DNA of 64,000 nt, taken from Planctomycetaceae bacterium (GTDB lineage: Bacteria; Planctomycetota; Planctomycetia; Planctomycetales; Planctomycetaceae). Both the position numbers and the translations under genes were made by a program. Positions 25,138-34,471 of this stretch are shown here, piece after piece (position 1 is the first letter of the stretch; every line of letters begins with the position of its first letter). The notes under the pieces are model-generated. The model did not search any database. It was not told the DNA's origin and worked only from the letters and a program-made list of their open reading frames with translations. Where the stretch lies: NCBI GenBank assembly GCA_013813775.1, contig JACCRE010000341.1, forward strand, positions 1-64,000. Direction: 5' to 3'.

Positions 25138-26724
25138 ATGAAGAAGGAAATGTTGGTCAACGTCCTCCAGCCGGAGGAGAGCCGCATCGCGATCATCGAG
25201 GACAGTATCCTCGAAGAGCTCTACGTTGAAAGAACGAGTCTCGAGAACTACGTCGGCAACATCTATAAGGGCCGGGTGGTCAACGTCGAGCCGAGCATTC
25301 AGGCGGCGTTCGTCGACTTCGGCGTTGGCCGCAACGGCTTTCTGCACGTCTCCGACATCGAGCACGAGTATTTTCGCCATCTGATGCCGAACGGCGGTGA
25401 CGGCGACGAAGACGACGCGGGCGGCAACGGCCGGCGTCGCGACGAACGCCGGACGCGCAACAAGCCGCCTATTCAGGACATCCTCCAGCGCGGCAGCGAA
25501 GTACTTGTGCAGGTCATCAAAGAGGGCATCGGCACGAAAGGGCCGACGCTTTCGACCTACGTCAGCATCCCGGGCCGTTACCTCGTGCTGATGCCGGGGC
25601 TGCAACGCGTCGGCGTCTCGCGCAAGATCGAAGACGAGGACGAGCGTCGCAAGCTGCGCCAGATCATGAACCAGCTCTCCCCCCCGGAGGGTCTGGGATT
25701 CATCATTCGCACGGCAGGTCTCGATCGCACGAAAGACGACCTGCAAAAGGATCTGGCGTACCTCGTCCGGCTCTGGCGCACGATCGTGGAACGGCTCGGA
25801 AAGAGCCCGGCTCCGATCGATATCTATGAAGAGAGCGACATGATGTTGCGAACGATTCGCGACATCTTCACCGACGAGGTCGACGCCGTTTACATCGACG
25901 AGGCCGAGGCGTACCAGCGGGCGAAGGACTTCATGGAAGTCGTGATGCCCGACTACGCGTCGCGCATCCATCGCTACGAAGGCCCGGTTCCGATCTTTCA
26001 GCAGTACGGCATCGAAGACGAGATCGCCAAGATCCAGCGGCGGCATGTGCCGCTTAAAGGCGGCGGGTCGATCGTCATCGACCAGACCGAAGCCCTCGTC
26101 GCCATCGACGTCAATAGCGGCTCATACCGCGCCGATGACGACGCCGAGACTACGGCCCTGCAAGTCAACCTGCGAGCGGCGGCGGAGATCGCGAGGCAAC
26201 TGCGGCTGCGCGACCTGGGAGGCGTGATCGTCAACGACTTCATCGATATGCGCGACGAACGGAACCGTCGCAAGGTCGAGAACTCGTTGCGGGACGCCAT
26301 CGAACGCGATCGCGCCCGGACGAAAGTGCTGCGGATCAGCCCGTTCGGCCTGATTGAGATGACGCGCCAGCGCATTCGTCCGTCGTTGCGGCGAAGCATT
26401 TACGAAGATTGCCCCTGCTGTTCCGGCACCGGGCAGGTCAAGACGGCCGAAAGCATGGCGATCGAGGTCATGCGCGTGCTGCTGACGACCGCGAATCACG
26501 ACGAGGTCTGCCGCGTCAAGGTCGAGGTCCACGAGCGCGTCGCCGGCTGGCTCAACAACAGAAAACGCAAGGATCTCGCGAGAATCGAGGACGATTGCGA
26601 CGTGACGATCCAGATCGAGGCCCGCAGCGACGTCGGTCCCGAACATCTCAGCCTACGCTGCGAAGACGAGATCGGCAAGGAAGTCAAAGATTTCCTGCCC
26701 GGTGCCTCGCAGCGCGTGCGGTGA
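25138..26724 (+). CDS. rng: Ribonuclease G/E
   Basis: The endoribonuclease cuts AU-rich single-stranded RNA and helps mature 16S rRNA. The 528-residue protein has an S1-type domain near the N-terminus (NIYKGRVVNVEPSIQAAFVD), catalytic aspartates D324 (AIDVNSG) and D367 (VNDFIDM), spaced 43 residues apart as in E. coli RNase E, and a zinc-link CPCC at 425-428. Inside the S1 domain is an acidic then basic insertion (about 88-110, GDGDEDDAGGNGRRRDERR). The RNase E C-terminal scaffold is absent, so it is RNase G-like in size. I start at ATG 25138. rplU follows after 86 bases. Confidence 0.96.
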   Translation: MKKEMLVNVLQPEESRIAIIEDSILEELYVERTSLENYVGNIYKGRVVNVEPSIQAAFVDFGVGRNGFLHVSDIEHEYFRHLMPNGGDGDEDDAGGNGRRRDERRTRNKPPIQDILQRGSEVLVQVIKEGIGTKGPTLSTYVSIPGRYLVLMPGLQRVGVSRKIEDEDERRKLRQIMNQLSPPEGLGFIIRTAGLDRTKDDLQKDLAYLVRLWRTIVERLGKSPAPIDIYEESDMMLRTIRDIFTDEVDAVYIDEAEAYQRAKDFMEVVMPDYASRIHRYEGPVPIFQQYGIEDEIAKIQRRHVPLKGGGSIVIDQTEALVAIDVNSGSYRADDDAETTALQVNLRAAAEIARQLRLRDLGGVIVNDFIDMRDERNRRKVENSLRDAIERDRARTKVLRISPFGLIEMTRQRIRPSLRRSIYEDCPCCSGTGQVKTAESMAIEVMRVLLTTANHDEVCRVKVEVHERVAGWLNNRKRKDLARIEDDCDVTIQIEARSDVGPEHLSLRCEDEIGKEVKDFLPGASQRVR

Positions 26725-26810
26725 GCCGCTACACTGTTCGACTCTCTTGCGCCGACGGTCCGCGGACCGGCGGTCCCTCGTAAAACGTGACTGCTAAAGA
26801 CGATCGAGCT

Positions 26811-27191
26811 ATGTTCGCCATCTTTGAAGACGGCAGCCGACAATACCGCGTCGAGCCGGGAACCAAACTGCTCGTCGATTATCGGGACGGCATCGAGCCG
26901 GGAGCCACGATCACCTTCGGTCGCATTCTGCTGGCGAACGGCGGAGGCGCGAGCCAGATCGGGGCGCCGATTCTTGACGGAGCGACCGTGACGGCCGAAG
27001 TGATTCGCCCCGAGTTCAAGGGCGAGAAACTTGAGATCGGCAAGTTCAAGAAGCGCAAGAACAGCCGGCGACATGTCGGCCACCGGCAGAAGCACACGCT
27101 TGTTCGCGTCAGCGGAATCGAGGTGCCCGGCCTGGAAATCGTCGAGCGGAAGGCTGAAGAGCCGAAGTCCGAAGCAACCGCGTCCGAATAG
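26811..27191 (+). CDS. rplU: 50S ribosomal protein L21
   Basis: L21 is a small protein of the large ribosomal subunit that binds 23S rRNA. The 126-residue protein matches the family from MFAIFEDGSRQYRV through VTAEVIRPEFKGEKLEIGKF and KRKNSRRHVGHRQ to TLVRVSGIEV, followed by a 20-residue Glu/Lys tail longer than usual. ATG 26811 is chosen; a GTG at 26787 would add eight residues. The usual partner rpmA (L27) does not follow; instead a terminator and convergent genes do. Confidence 0.96.
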   Translation: MFAIFEDGSRQYRVEPGTKLLVDYRDGIEPGATITFGRILLANGGGASQIGAPILDGATVTAEVIRPEFKGEKLEIGKFKKRKNSRRHVGHRQKHTLVRVSGIEVPGLEIVERKAEEPKSEATASE

Positions 27192-27213
27192 ACGGCGGCA
27201 TCAGGCGTCGTTC

Positions 27214-27243
27214 AAAGCCCACGGGTTTTCCCGCGGGCTTTTT
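27214..27243 (+). terminator. Rho-independent terminator of rplU
   Basis: AAAGCCCACGGG-TTTT-CCCGCGGGCTTT forms an 11- to 12-bp stem with one mismatch and ends in a T run. It closes the RNase G-rplU transcript and, because A residues start the stem, may also act on the opposite strand. Confidence 0.9.
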
Positions 27244-27257
27244 GCGTTGACGTGCGC

Positions 27258-27599
27258 TTACTCCTCTCCACGCTCGGCGTCGGTCGTTTCGATCGTTTCC
27301 GTTCCAGTCGTCGTTCTGCGAAAGACGGCGCACACGTCTTCGACCGGCACGACGAACAGCTTGTTGTCCGATTCGAAATCGACCGGGATCGAACGCCGCG
27401 GGTGAAACAGCACCTTGTCGTACTTACGGATCGGAAAATCTTCGTTCCGTTCGACCTGCGCGCTGATTTCGACCACGCGTCCGGTGATCGTCGGAATCTC
27501 GGCGTCGTCCGGAAGCACGATCCCGCCCCGCGTCTGATGGCGGCTTTCGTCCTTGCGAATCAGGATCCGCATGCCGAGCGGCTCGACATACTCTGTCAC
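27258..27599 (-). CDS. GroES-like co-chaperonin (Cpn10 family)
   Basis: The 113-residue protein resembles GroES, the lid of the chaperonin ring. LGMRILIRKDE matches the N-terminal strand, RGGIVLPDDA the mobile loop, and GRVVEISAQVE, KYDKVLFHPR and LFVVPVEDVCAVF the later strands. The roof-loop region is altered and a 15-residue Thr/Glu tail is added. GroES genes normally sit before groEL; no groEL is here. It may be a second, specialised co-chaperonin. It converges with rplU. Confidence 0.85.
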   Translation of the reverse strand: MTEYVEPLGMRILIRKDESRHQTRGGIVLPDDAEIPTITGRVVEISAQVERNEDFPIRKYDKVLFHPRRSIPVDFESDNKLFVVPVEDVCAVFRRTTTGTETIETTDAERGEE

Positions 27600-27669
27600 T
27601 CGAACACTCCCTCTCGACGACGCGGCTCAATCCGAGCGTCGCAGCAACCGGTTCTCGTCTCCCAGCACC

Positions 27670-30105
27670 TCACTGGCTCAGTTCTTCATCATCGTAGGCG
27701 CGATGGTAGGCCGTGGCGAGCCGGCGTTGATTCCACGCATGCGGTCTCGGCACCGGTGGATTTGCCGACGGCGCCGAAGGGAGAGCCGTCTTGCGTTTCA
27801 TCAGCAACCGGCCGAGCGGTCCCGCGAGCAATGCCGGCAGCAGCAGCAGGTCGGCGACCAGGGCCGTCCCGACGAGTGACGCCATCAACCATCCGAACCG
27901 CTGCACGAGCAACAGGTCGGCCCACGCGAGCATCATGAGTCCGCCGCCCACGACCATCGCCGTCTGCCACAACGCCGGTCCGCAGGATGCGAGCGAGAGC
28001 GACACGGCCCGACGTCGAGACATGCGGCGGCCGCTGTAAGACTTGAACGTCTCGCATAGGTGCAGCGTGCCGTCGACGGCGACGCCGAGCGCGACGCTGG
28101 CGGTGATCATCGTGCCGATGTCGACCGTGATTCCCGCCCACGAAATGCCGCCGAAGACGACAGCCACGGGCAGCAGATTCGGCAGCATCGCAATCAGTCC
28201 CGCCCGCACGCTGCGAAGCAGGAACATCATCACAGCCGCGATCATCACAAAGGCCATGCCGAAGCTCATCACGAGACTGTCGAGCACGGCCTCCTGAGTG
28301 CGCAGCAGCAACGGGATCGCTCCGGTGACGGCATGGCGGCTGTCGGCGCGTTCTGCCAGAACGCTCTCCACGATGCCGCTAATCTGCCCCGTGAGCCCGG
28401 TGTAGTCTGCGTCCGACATGATCGCGGCGTGCGCCGTGATCCGCCAGAGTTCATCGCCGGGCATGGCGAACGGCTGTTTTGCCGACCCCAATGACCCGGG
28501 CGTGCTCTCACAGTTCGCGAGGAAGGATCTCGCCGATTCCCCGCCTTTCATCCGTTTCTCGACGATGCCCGATCGTCGGAAGTAACCGGCCTTCGCCGCG
28601 AACGAGGCGTCCGCGGCGGGCCGAAGCGTCACGGGCTGGAAATCGGCGAGCGAGAGCGCTCCGCTGATCTCGGGATGCTTACGGATGCTTTCCGTCGCCT
28701 CGCGAACGACCTCGAGCCGTTCGACGAACGTCGAGCTCTCGCGGGCTTTCTTGCCGAAGACGATCACCGTCTCCAGCGGTACGATTCCCGAGAGATTTTC
28801 TTCCAGAAACATGTAGTCTCGAACGACGCGGGCGTCCGGCGGAAAATAACGAATCGCCTTCGTCTCCGTCTTGAAGAACTTCAGGCCGTAGATGCCGGCC
28901 GCGAACACGAGCAGGCCCGTCACGACGACCGTTCGGCGGCGGCGGACGATGATTCCGCCGAGTCGTCGCCAAGCCGTGCCGCGCGACGGGGGAGCTGCAG
29001 ATACCGACACCGGCCAGAGTTGCAGCGCCGCCGGCAACGCGATCAATGCCACCGGCAAGGCGATCAGGCAGCCGATCGCGGAGAAGATGCCGAAATCCCG
29101 CACGGGCGACAACGGACTACCGGCCAAGGACGCCAGCCCGATCGCCGTCGTCAGGCCGGCGAGGATGCACGGCCACCAGGCCACCTGCACCGCCGCGGCG
29201 ATGGGGTCCGGCTTGCCCGCCTGGACCGCGTGACGGTAGTAATTGACGACGTGAATCGCGGACGACAGCGTGAGCACCATCAGCAGCGTCGGCATCACCA
29301 CGAGCACCATGTTCATTCCGCCGGCGATCGGCGGAACGATGGCCACGGCCGCGAATGTGGCGAAAAGCGTCGCCGACAACACGTAGATCGTAACCCGCAC
29401 GCCCCGCAGCAACACAAAAGCGAAAGCGATCGACGCGATGGCCGACAGCAGGACCGGAGAACGTCGGTGGATCGCGAGGAGCGAGACATCGCTGTTCCAG
29501 GCGGCTTTCTTCATCTCGTTATTGAGCGCCGAACCGCCGACGGCGCTGCCGCCGAGCGCCAGGTCGTTTTCCGGAACTCCCGCGTCGATCGCTCGCGTTC
29601 TCAAGTCTTCGACGGCGGCCGATCGATCGGCCTCGGCGGCTTCGTTGAGCGTCACCACGACCGCGGCCGGCGAACCGCCCGGTCCGATGATGAGTCCCGT
29701 CAGCCGCCGCAGGGCTTCCGCCTTCGACACGTCGTACTTTTCGAGAGCCGCGATCGCGTCGCCGGGCGTCAGGACGCTGGCGGCGTATTTCGAACCGTTG
29801 CGAACGATTCCGAGCGAGTCGGTCTCGCCGCGAATCGCGGCCGCCAATCGTTCGACGCGGGGGTCGGTCGGCGAACTCCCCTTCCACGAGATCAAGACCT
29901 TATCTTCGGCCCCGAAATGTTCGTGATACCAGGCATAGGTGCGTGCCAACGGATCATCGGCAGGAAGCCAGTTCTCAACGTTGTTCTCGAGCCGGACGAA
30001 CGTCAGTCCGTAGCCGACGAACGGCACAAGGAACGCGACTCCGGCGAGAATCCAGACCGCTGCCGGATTACCCCAAGCGTCGCGTTTTTCAAGCAAGCGT
30101 TTCAT
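27670..30105 (-). CDS. RND/MMPL-family exporter, paralogue 1
   Basis: The 811-residue protein has the MMPL architecture: one N-terminal helix, a large extracytoplasmic loop, then helices about 210-385, a second large loop, and a last helix bundle to about 790. Family blocks include TVDIGTMITASVALGVAVDGTLH and SPVRDFGIFSAIGCL. Members move lipids or hydrophobic compounds using the proton gradient. It has low but evident similarity to the exporter at 60964. It is divergent from the GNAT gene. No periplasmic adaptor or outer-membrane channel gene is adjacent, so its cargo cannot be stated. Confidence 0.9.
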   Translation of the reverse strand: MKRLLEKRDAWGNPAAVWILAGVAFLVPFVGYGLTFVRLENNVENWLPADDPLARTYAWYHEHFGAEDKVLISWKGSSPTDPRVERLAAAIRGETDSLGIVRNGSKYAASVLTPGDAIAALEKYDVSKAEALRRLTGLIIGPGGSPAAVVVTLNEAAEADRSAAVEDLRTRAIDAGVPENDLALGGSAVGGSALNNEMKKAAWNSDVSLLAIHRRSPVLLSAIASIAFAFVLLRGVRVTIYVLSATLFATFAAVAIVPPIAGGMNMVLVVMPTLLMVLTLSSAIHVVNYYRHAVQAGKPDPIAAAVQVAWWPCILAGLTTAIGLASLAGSPLSPVRDFGIFSAIGCLIALPVALIALPAALQLWPVSVSAAPPSRGTAWRRLGGIIVRRRRTVVVTGLLVFAAGIYGLKFFKTETKAIRYFPPDARVVRDYMFLEENLSGIVPLETVIVFGKKARESSTFVERLEVVREATESIRKHPEISGALSLADFQPVTLRPAADASFAAKAGYFRRSGIVEKRMKGGESARSFLANCESTPGSLGSAKQPFAMPGDELWRITAHAAIMSDADYTGLTGQISGIVESVLAERADSRHAVTGAIPLLLRTQEAVLDSLVMSFGMAFVMIAAVMMFLLRSVRAGLIAMLPNLLPVAVVFGGISWAGITVDIGTMITASVALGVAVDGTLHLCETFKSYSGRRMSRRRAVSLSLASCGPALWQTAMVVGGGLMMLAWADLLLVQRFGWLMASLVGTALVADLLLLPALLAGPLGRLLMKRKTALPSAPSANPPVPRPHAWNQRRLATAYHRAYDDEELSQ

Positions 30106-30242
30106 TCACACCCCCGCCGATTCACAGGCTTCATCGGCCCTCACGGGGGTTTTGCGTGACTTCCCTTATGGATTGCGGGACGTTCGCATCGGAGTCGAGA
30201 ACGGCCGCCGGAAATGACGCCGATACGCTCGGAAACTTCCCT

Positions 30243-30755
30243 ATGATCGAGACTCCACGTTTGGTCCTGCGTCCGTTCCGACTCACGGACCGGGGTGCGC
30301 TCAGCGCATTACTTTCCGACCCTGAAGTCATGCGGTTCAGCGTCTCGGGGCCGAAGCCTTGCCACGACATCGTTGACGGCCTCGAAGAATGGGTCGCGAA
30401 TCATCGGCCCACGAATCCGGAACGCTGGGCCGTGACGCTACAAACCTCCGACGAGTGTCTCGGCTTCTGCGGCTTCAGCTTCCATCCCGTCGCAGGCGAA
30501 TGGGTCTGGGAACTCGGCTATCGGTTGTTGCCGGCGATATGGGGGCAAGGATTCGCCACCGAAGCGGCCGCCGCCTGCCGCGACTGGTTCTTCGCGACGA
30601 CGAGGCACGACAAGTTCGTGCTGATGATCGACCCGGCCAACGTCGCCAGCGCGCGGGTCGCCGACAAGATCGGCGCGCGGTACGAATTCGACGCCGATTG
30701 TTATGGGATGCCCGTTGGAATCTACGCCGTTCGACGGCTCGCGAACTTCACCTAA
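30243..30755 (+). CDS. GNAT N-acetyltransferase, RimJ/RimL type
   Basis: The 170-residue protein begins with the RimJ/RimL-like opening IETPRLVLRPFRLTD and has the acetyl-CoA binding region WELGYRLLPAIWGQGFATEA followed by N..S..VADKIG. It should transfer an acetyl group to an amine; the substrate is unknown. ATG 30243 is used; an in-frame ATG at 30168 would add a weakly conserved tail. It converges on the MBL-fold gene with a 6-base gap. Confidence 0.9.
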   Translation: MIETPRLVLRPFRLTDRGALSALLSDPEVMRFSVSGPKPCHDIVDGLEEWVANHRPTNPERWAVTLQTSDECLGFCGFSFHPVAGEWVWELGYRLLPAIWGQGFATEAAAACRDWFFATTRHDKFVLMIDPANVASARVADKIGARYEFDADCYGMPVGIYAVRRLANFT

Positions 30756-30761
30756 GCCACA

Positions 30762-31556
30762 TCACTTCGCCTTGGCGGCGTCGAAGCCGTGAATCAGCTC
30801 CCGGTCCCACTCCTCAAGCAGGGGCCAGTCGATCGCGCAGGTGCCGAAGTCGGAGAGATGCAGATAGCCCGTGAGGCGATTGATCGCCTGATCGAGAAGC
30901 TTCTTGTTCTTGCGGAAGATCGGCCCGTGACTGGGCAGCAGCCATTTGACGTCGCTGTCACGGATGCGCGTGAGCGATGCAATGAAGTCGGGAATGTCGG
31001 AGCCGTGATGGGCGTCGATATTGCCGACGCCGCCGTCGCGATAGATATTGTCGCCGCTCAGCAGCAGGTCGCCGTAGCGAAAGGCGAGCTGGCTGTCGGT
31101 GTGTCCCGGGGTGTGCCACACGTCGAGAGCGACGTCGCCGATTTTGAGCACGTCCCCTTCGGCGATCGTTTCGTCGAACACGATCTTGGGCATCGGGATC
31201 GAAACCTCTTGGGCCGGAATCTCGGCATAAGCGGTGATCCGGTCCTGGGCTTCGAGTACCTTGCCGGCGCTCTCATGACCGACGATCTTCGCCACCGGCA
31301 AGAGTTCCTTCGCCTTCGCCAGCCCCTGAACGTGGTCGACGTCGGCGTGAGTCGCAACGAGGTACTTGCAGTTCGCCAGAGGGAAGTCCATCTGGCGGAT
31401 CAGCTCGATGATCTCCGGCACGGTGTCTTCGAAGCCGATATCGATGAGCGCCCAGTCGAGGCCGTCGAACACCAGGTAAACGCAGCATCCCAACCGCCGC
31501 CGGGCTTGATAGTTCAGCTCGATGACGTGTGGAAAGACCTCGTGCCGTGGCGTCAT
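30762..31556 (-). CDS. Metallo-beta-lactamase-fold hydrolase
   Basis: The 264-residue protein has the zinc-site motif THADVDH, in which the usual second histidine of HxHxDH is Asp, then HTPGHTDSQ and LLSGDNIY, and a terminal LPSHGP. This order is the MBL fold used by hydrolases such as glyoxalase II. The HxDxDH variant may change metal binding. I start at ATG 31556 ([17 protein letters not shown]); in-frame ATGs upstream at 31604 and 31778 have no support. The substrate is unknown. Confidence 0.85.
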   Translation of the reverse strand: MTPRHEVFPHVIELNYQARRRLGCCVYLVFDGLDWALIDIGFEDTVPEIIELIRQMDFPLANCKYLVATHADVDHVQGLAKAKELLPVAKIVGHESAGKVLEAQDRITAYAEIPAQEVSIPMPKIVFDETIAEGDVLKIGDVALDVWHTPGHTDSQLAFRYGDLLLSGDNIYRDGGVGNIDAHHGSDIPDFIASLTRIRDSDVKWLLPSHGPIFRKNKKLLDQAINRLTGYLHLSDFGTCAIDWPLLEEWDRELIHGFDAAKAK

Positions 31557-31783
31557 CGACGGGAGTTCTCCGAAGCGGCGATCGGACGCGATCGCGAGAC
31601 GAGACATTGATGGGGCGTGCGAAATGCCCGCTCGGCGACCATGCGTTGCAGGCGCGGCCATTCTATTGCCGTCCGAGGGCAGCGACAACCTGACGTAAGG
31701 GGTTGATGATCGACCGCCGTTCGACCATCGTGACGGTTCTCTACAATCTCTGCTGACTTTCATCACGCCGTCAACCATCGATC

Positions 31784-32971
31784 ATGGCGATTGAATTCGA
31801 CTGCCCCGCCTGCGACGCCACCATACGGGTCAAGGACGACGCTGCCGGCAAGAAGGGCCGCTGCCCAAAATGCAAAGTCCTGCTGTTGGTCCCTGATCCC
31901 GGCCCCGAAGAAGACGAGCTTGAGGAGGTCGAGCCCGAGGAGGACGAAGAGGACGAACTGGAAGTGGTGCCTCCTCCGCCGGCCGAAACGACTGCCCCGC
32001 CCGCCTTCGACTCGCCCCCGATCAGTGAGTCGCCGGGAACGCCGATCGAATCGACCGCTGCGCCGGAACCGATACCTGCGGGCGTCTCGCCGTTCCCGCT
32101 CGTTTCGGAATCGACGACGACGCGAAAGTCGAAGCCTCGAACAGCTCGCGGCCGATCGCAGGGGGCCTTTCTGACCGTAGTCGTGGCTTGCGCGGGCTTC
32201 GCCGTCGTCGCCGGAGCAGGCTGGCTCCTCTATCAGGCGACGCAGCCGAAGCTGCCCGACCAGATCACCGGCGAGCTCCACCGCTCGGTGAACCTGAAAC
32301 CGGCGACTCTCGCGGCACCGGCGGAGGACGCCGTGCCGAGCGACGAGCGAGACCGCGTGATGCAAAGTCTGGCGAAAGACGGTTTGCCTCTGAAAAGCGA
32401 GTTTGTGTCCGTATGGCTCGACGCTGAGGATGGCGACTTGCTCGTCTCGATCTCGCCCGGCCCGCAGTCGAGTTCGGTGCGGGTGCCGCTGAGTGAACAG
32501 CCGAGTCTCCGAGCGATGCTTTCTCGGCAACGAGACCGAATCGCATCAATCAAGCAACGGGAACTGAAATCGTCCACACGCGACTTCTTTCGCGACTATG
32601 CGTCATATCTCAAGCACGGAACCGCCATCAGCAGGCTGCCCGAATACCGCGACGACGTCGCGCTGAACGCCGCCGTGGGCGTGACCGGCTACGCCGTCGA
32701 AGCGATCGTCGGTAGCACGCCCTTCCCCTGCGTCTATGAAGACACGACCGGCGGCTGTTACTTTTTTCCACCAACGGGCACTCAAAAGTTTCGTATCCGC
32801 GGCCGCAAACTCGCCGACGGCACGACGCCGCTGCCGGTCGATCTGGAAGTCGTCGTGAAGGAGGCGGAATCGCGCGCGCCAAACACGACTGAAGTGCCGA
32901 AGAGCGAACCCGACGAGCCGGACGCTTCTCTCGATGAGACCGATGCCGCGGAAACGACAGATTCCCAATGA
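31784..32971 (+). CDS. Zinc-ribbon membrane protein, unknown function
   Basis: The 395-residue protein starts with a zinc ribbon (CPAC at 7-10 and CPKC at 27-30), then a glutamate-rich and proline-rich linker, one transmembrane helix at about 126-147 (GAFLTVVVACAGFAVVAGAG), and an extracytoplasmic domain of about 250 residues with no recognised fold. N-terminal zinc ribbons joined to a helix by an acidic linker are frequent in Planctomycetota. ATG 31784 fits the ribbon. It converges on hemW. Confidence 0.8.
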   Translation: MAIEFDCPACDATIRVKDDAAGKKGRCPKCKVLLLVPDPGPEEDELEEVEPEEDEEDELEVVPPPPAETTAPPAFDSPPISESPGTPIESTAAPEPIPAGVSPFPLVSESTTTRKSKPRTARGRSQGAFLTVVVACAGFAVVAGAGWLLYQATQPKLPDQITGELHRSVNLKPATLAAPAEDAVPSDERDRVMQSLAKDGLPLKSEFVSVWLDAEDGDLLVSISPGPQSSSVRVPLSEQPSLRAMLSRQRDRIASIKQRELKSSTRDFFRDYASYLKHGTAISRLPEYRDDVALNAAVGVTGYAVEAIVGSTPFPCVYEDTTGGCYFFPPTGTQKFRIRGRKLADGTTPLPVDLEVVVKEAESRAPNTTEVPKSEPDEPDASLDETDAAETTDSQ

Positions 32972-32984
32972 GGGTGACGGCGCA

Positions 32985-34109
32985 TTACAAAAACTCCGCG
33001 ATCACGCTGTCTGCGACGAACCGACCTTCGCGCGTGAGTCGGATGTGGGTGCCCGTGTCTTCCAGCAGGCCCAGCGACGTTTGTCGCCGAATCGATCCCC
33101 CCGCGAGAGCGTCGAGTGACAACGACGTGCGAGATTCGAAGATCCTTCGATCGATTCCGGAGGTGCGACGCAGCCCCACGAAGATCAGCTCACGGGCGCG
33201 GCCCTCGGCGGTGAGCGGATCGGTTTCGCCGACGGGTGACTCGCCAGACTGAAGTCGCTTGATCCAGGTGAACACGCTGCGATGGTTGGTCTGGCGCACG
33301 CCGTCGATCAGCCGCGCCGCGCCAGGCCCGAAGGCCTCGAAAGGTTCACCCGACCAGTACATCGCATTATGCCGGCACTCGAAGCCAGCATGTGCGTAGT
33401 TCGACAGTTCGTATTGCACTAAGCGGGCCGCCGGCAGCTCCTCCATCGCGACGGCATACATCGCTCGCTCCAGCTCTTCGTCGGCCTGTTCGAGCTGGCC
33501 CTTCTGCCGACGAGTCCAGAACGCCGTGCCCTTCTCGAAGGTCAGTCCGTAGGCCGAGACATGCGGCGGTTGCAATTCGATCGCCCTGCGGATCGTCTCC
33601 CGCCACTCGGCGAGATTCTGGCCGGGCACGCCGAAAATCAGATCCAGCGAAAGGTTCGCAATCCCTTGCCGTCGCAGCCATCGTACGGCAAGTTCAATGT
33701 CTTCCGCACGATGGTCTCGCTCCAGCATCGCGAGTGATCGGGAATCGAACGACTGAGCACCCAGACTCACACGGTTCACACCCGCTTGGGCGAGAACGTC
33801 TACCGTCTCCAGCGAAAGGTTGGCCGGGTTCGCCTCGACGCTGAACTCGTAACCGCTCGCGAGACGAAATCTCGACAAGACGATCTCGAACAGCCTTCTT
33901 AGAGCCTCCGGCGGCAGATGCGTCGGCGTGCCGCCGCCGAAGAAGAGCGTGTCGATCTCCACGACGCCTTCGACGCGCTTCAATTCGAGATCGAGAGCGT
34001 CGAGATAGTCCCCGATCAGATCATCTCGACCAGCGACGAGCGTGAAGTCGCAGTAGCCGCAGCGGTGGCGGCAGAAAGGGACATGGACGTAGACGGAGCG
34101 GTAGGTCAT
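32985..34109 (-). CDS. hemW: Radical SAM haem chaperone HemW
   Basis: HemW, often misnamed an oxygen-independent coproporphyrinogen oxidase, binds haem and delivers it to respiratory enzymes. The 374-residue protein has the radical SAM cluster motif C13-x3-C17-x2-C20 (PFCRHRCGYCDF), the family block FFGGGTPTHLPPEALRRL, and a HemW C-terminal wing (LGAQSFDSRSLAMLERDH, YELSNYAHAGFECRHN). Its start overlaps the hepT stop (ATGA) and a GAGGA site lies inside hepT, so translation is coupled to the toxin-antitoxin genes upstream. Confidence 0.94.
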   Translation of the reverse strand: MTYRSVYVHVPFCRHRCGYCDFTLVAGRDDLIGDYLDALDLELKRVEGVVEIDTLFFGGGTPTHLPPEALRRLFEIVLSRFRLASGYEFSVEANPANLSLETVDVLAQAGVNRVSLGAQSFDSRSLAMLERDHRAEDIELAVRWLRRQGIANLSLDLIFGVPGQNLAEWRETIRRAIELQPPHVSAYGLTFEKGTAFWTRRQKGQLEQADEELERAMYAVAMEELPAARLVQYELSNYAHAGFECRHNAMYWSGEPFEAFGPGAARLIDGVRQTNHRSVFTWIKRLQSGESPVGETDPLTAEGRARELIFVGLRRTSGIDRRIFESRTSLSLDALAGGSIRRQTSLGLLEDTGTHIRLTREGRFVADSVIAEFL

Positions 34110-34471
34110 TCCTCTTCGGCGGGCGGCGCGCCGGCTTCAAGGAGCATCTGTTTGACCTCTCCTCGAAGCACGGGCGGCTTGAACTCGACCGCGTCCCACG
34201 AAACGCCATCATCGATGATGTCGTAGCCGTGGGCCAGGACGTTCCGGTAGCCGGTGATTCGTCCGATTCCCGAGATTCGCCCCGCCGTCGCCGGATCATC
34301 TCGCCGCAGCCGGTTGAGCGCCTCGCCGATGATCTCGAACTGCCGCTCGACGGCGGACCGGAGCAGGTCGTCAGCCGCGTAGTCGTCTAGCGTCTTGCCG
34401 GCAGTAAACCGGGCGATGCGTTCGGCGGCCTTACGCACATCCAGTAGGAGTTTTGTTGCGTCAGGCTGCAT
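34106..34471 (-). CDS. hepT: HepT-like HEPN ribonuclease toxin
   Basis: The 121-residue all-helical protein has the HEPN motif R-x4-H-x-Y (RNVLAHGY), which in HepT toxins forms the RNase site and is the target of AMP transfer by MntA. Other family features are KTLDDYAADDLLRSAVERQF and IIGEALNRL. It overlaps the nucleotidyltransferase gene by 11 bases and hemW by 4 bases. The order antitoxin then toxin matches MntA-HepT modules. Confidence 0.92.
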   Translation of the reverse strand: MQPDATKLLLDVRKAAERIARFTAGKTLDDYAADDLLRSAVERQFEIIGEALNRLRRDDPATAGRISGIGRITGYRNVLAHGYDIIDDGVSWDAVEFKPPVLRGEVKQMLLEAGAPPAEEE

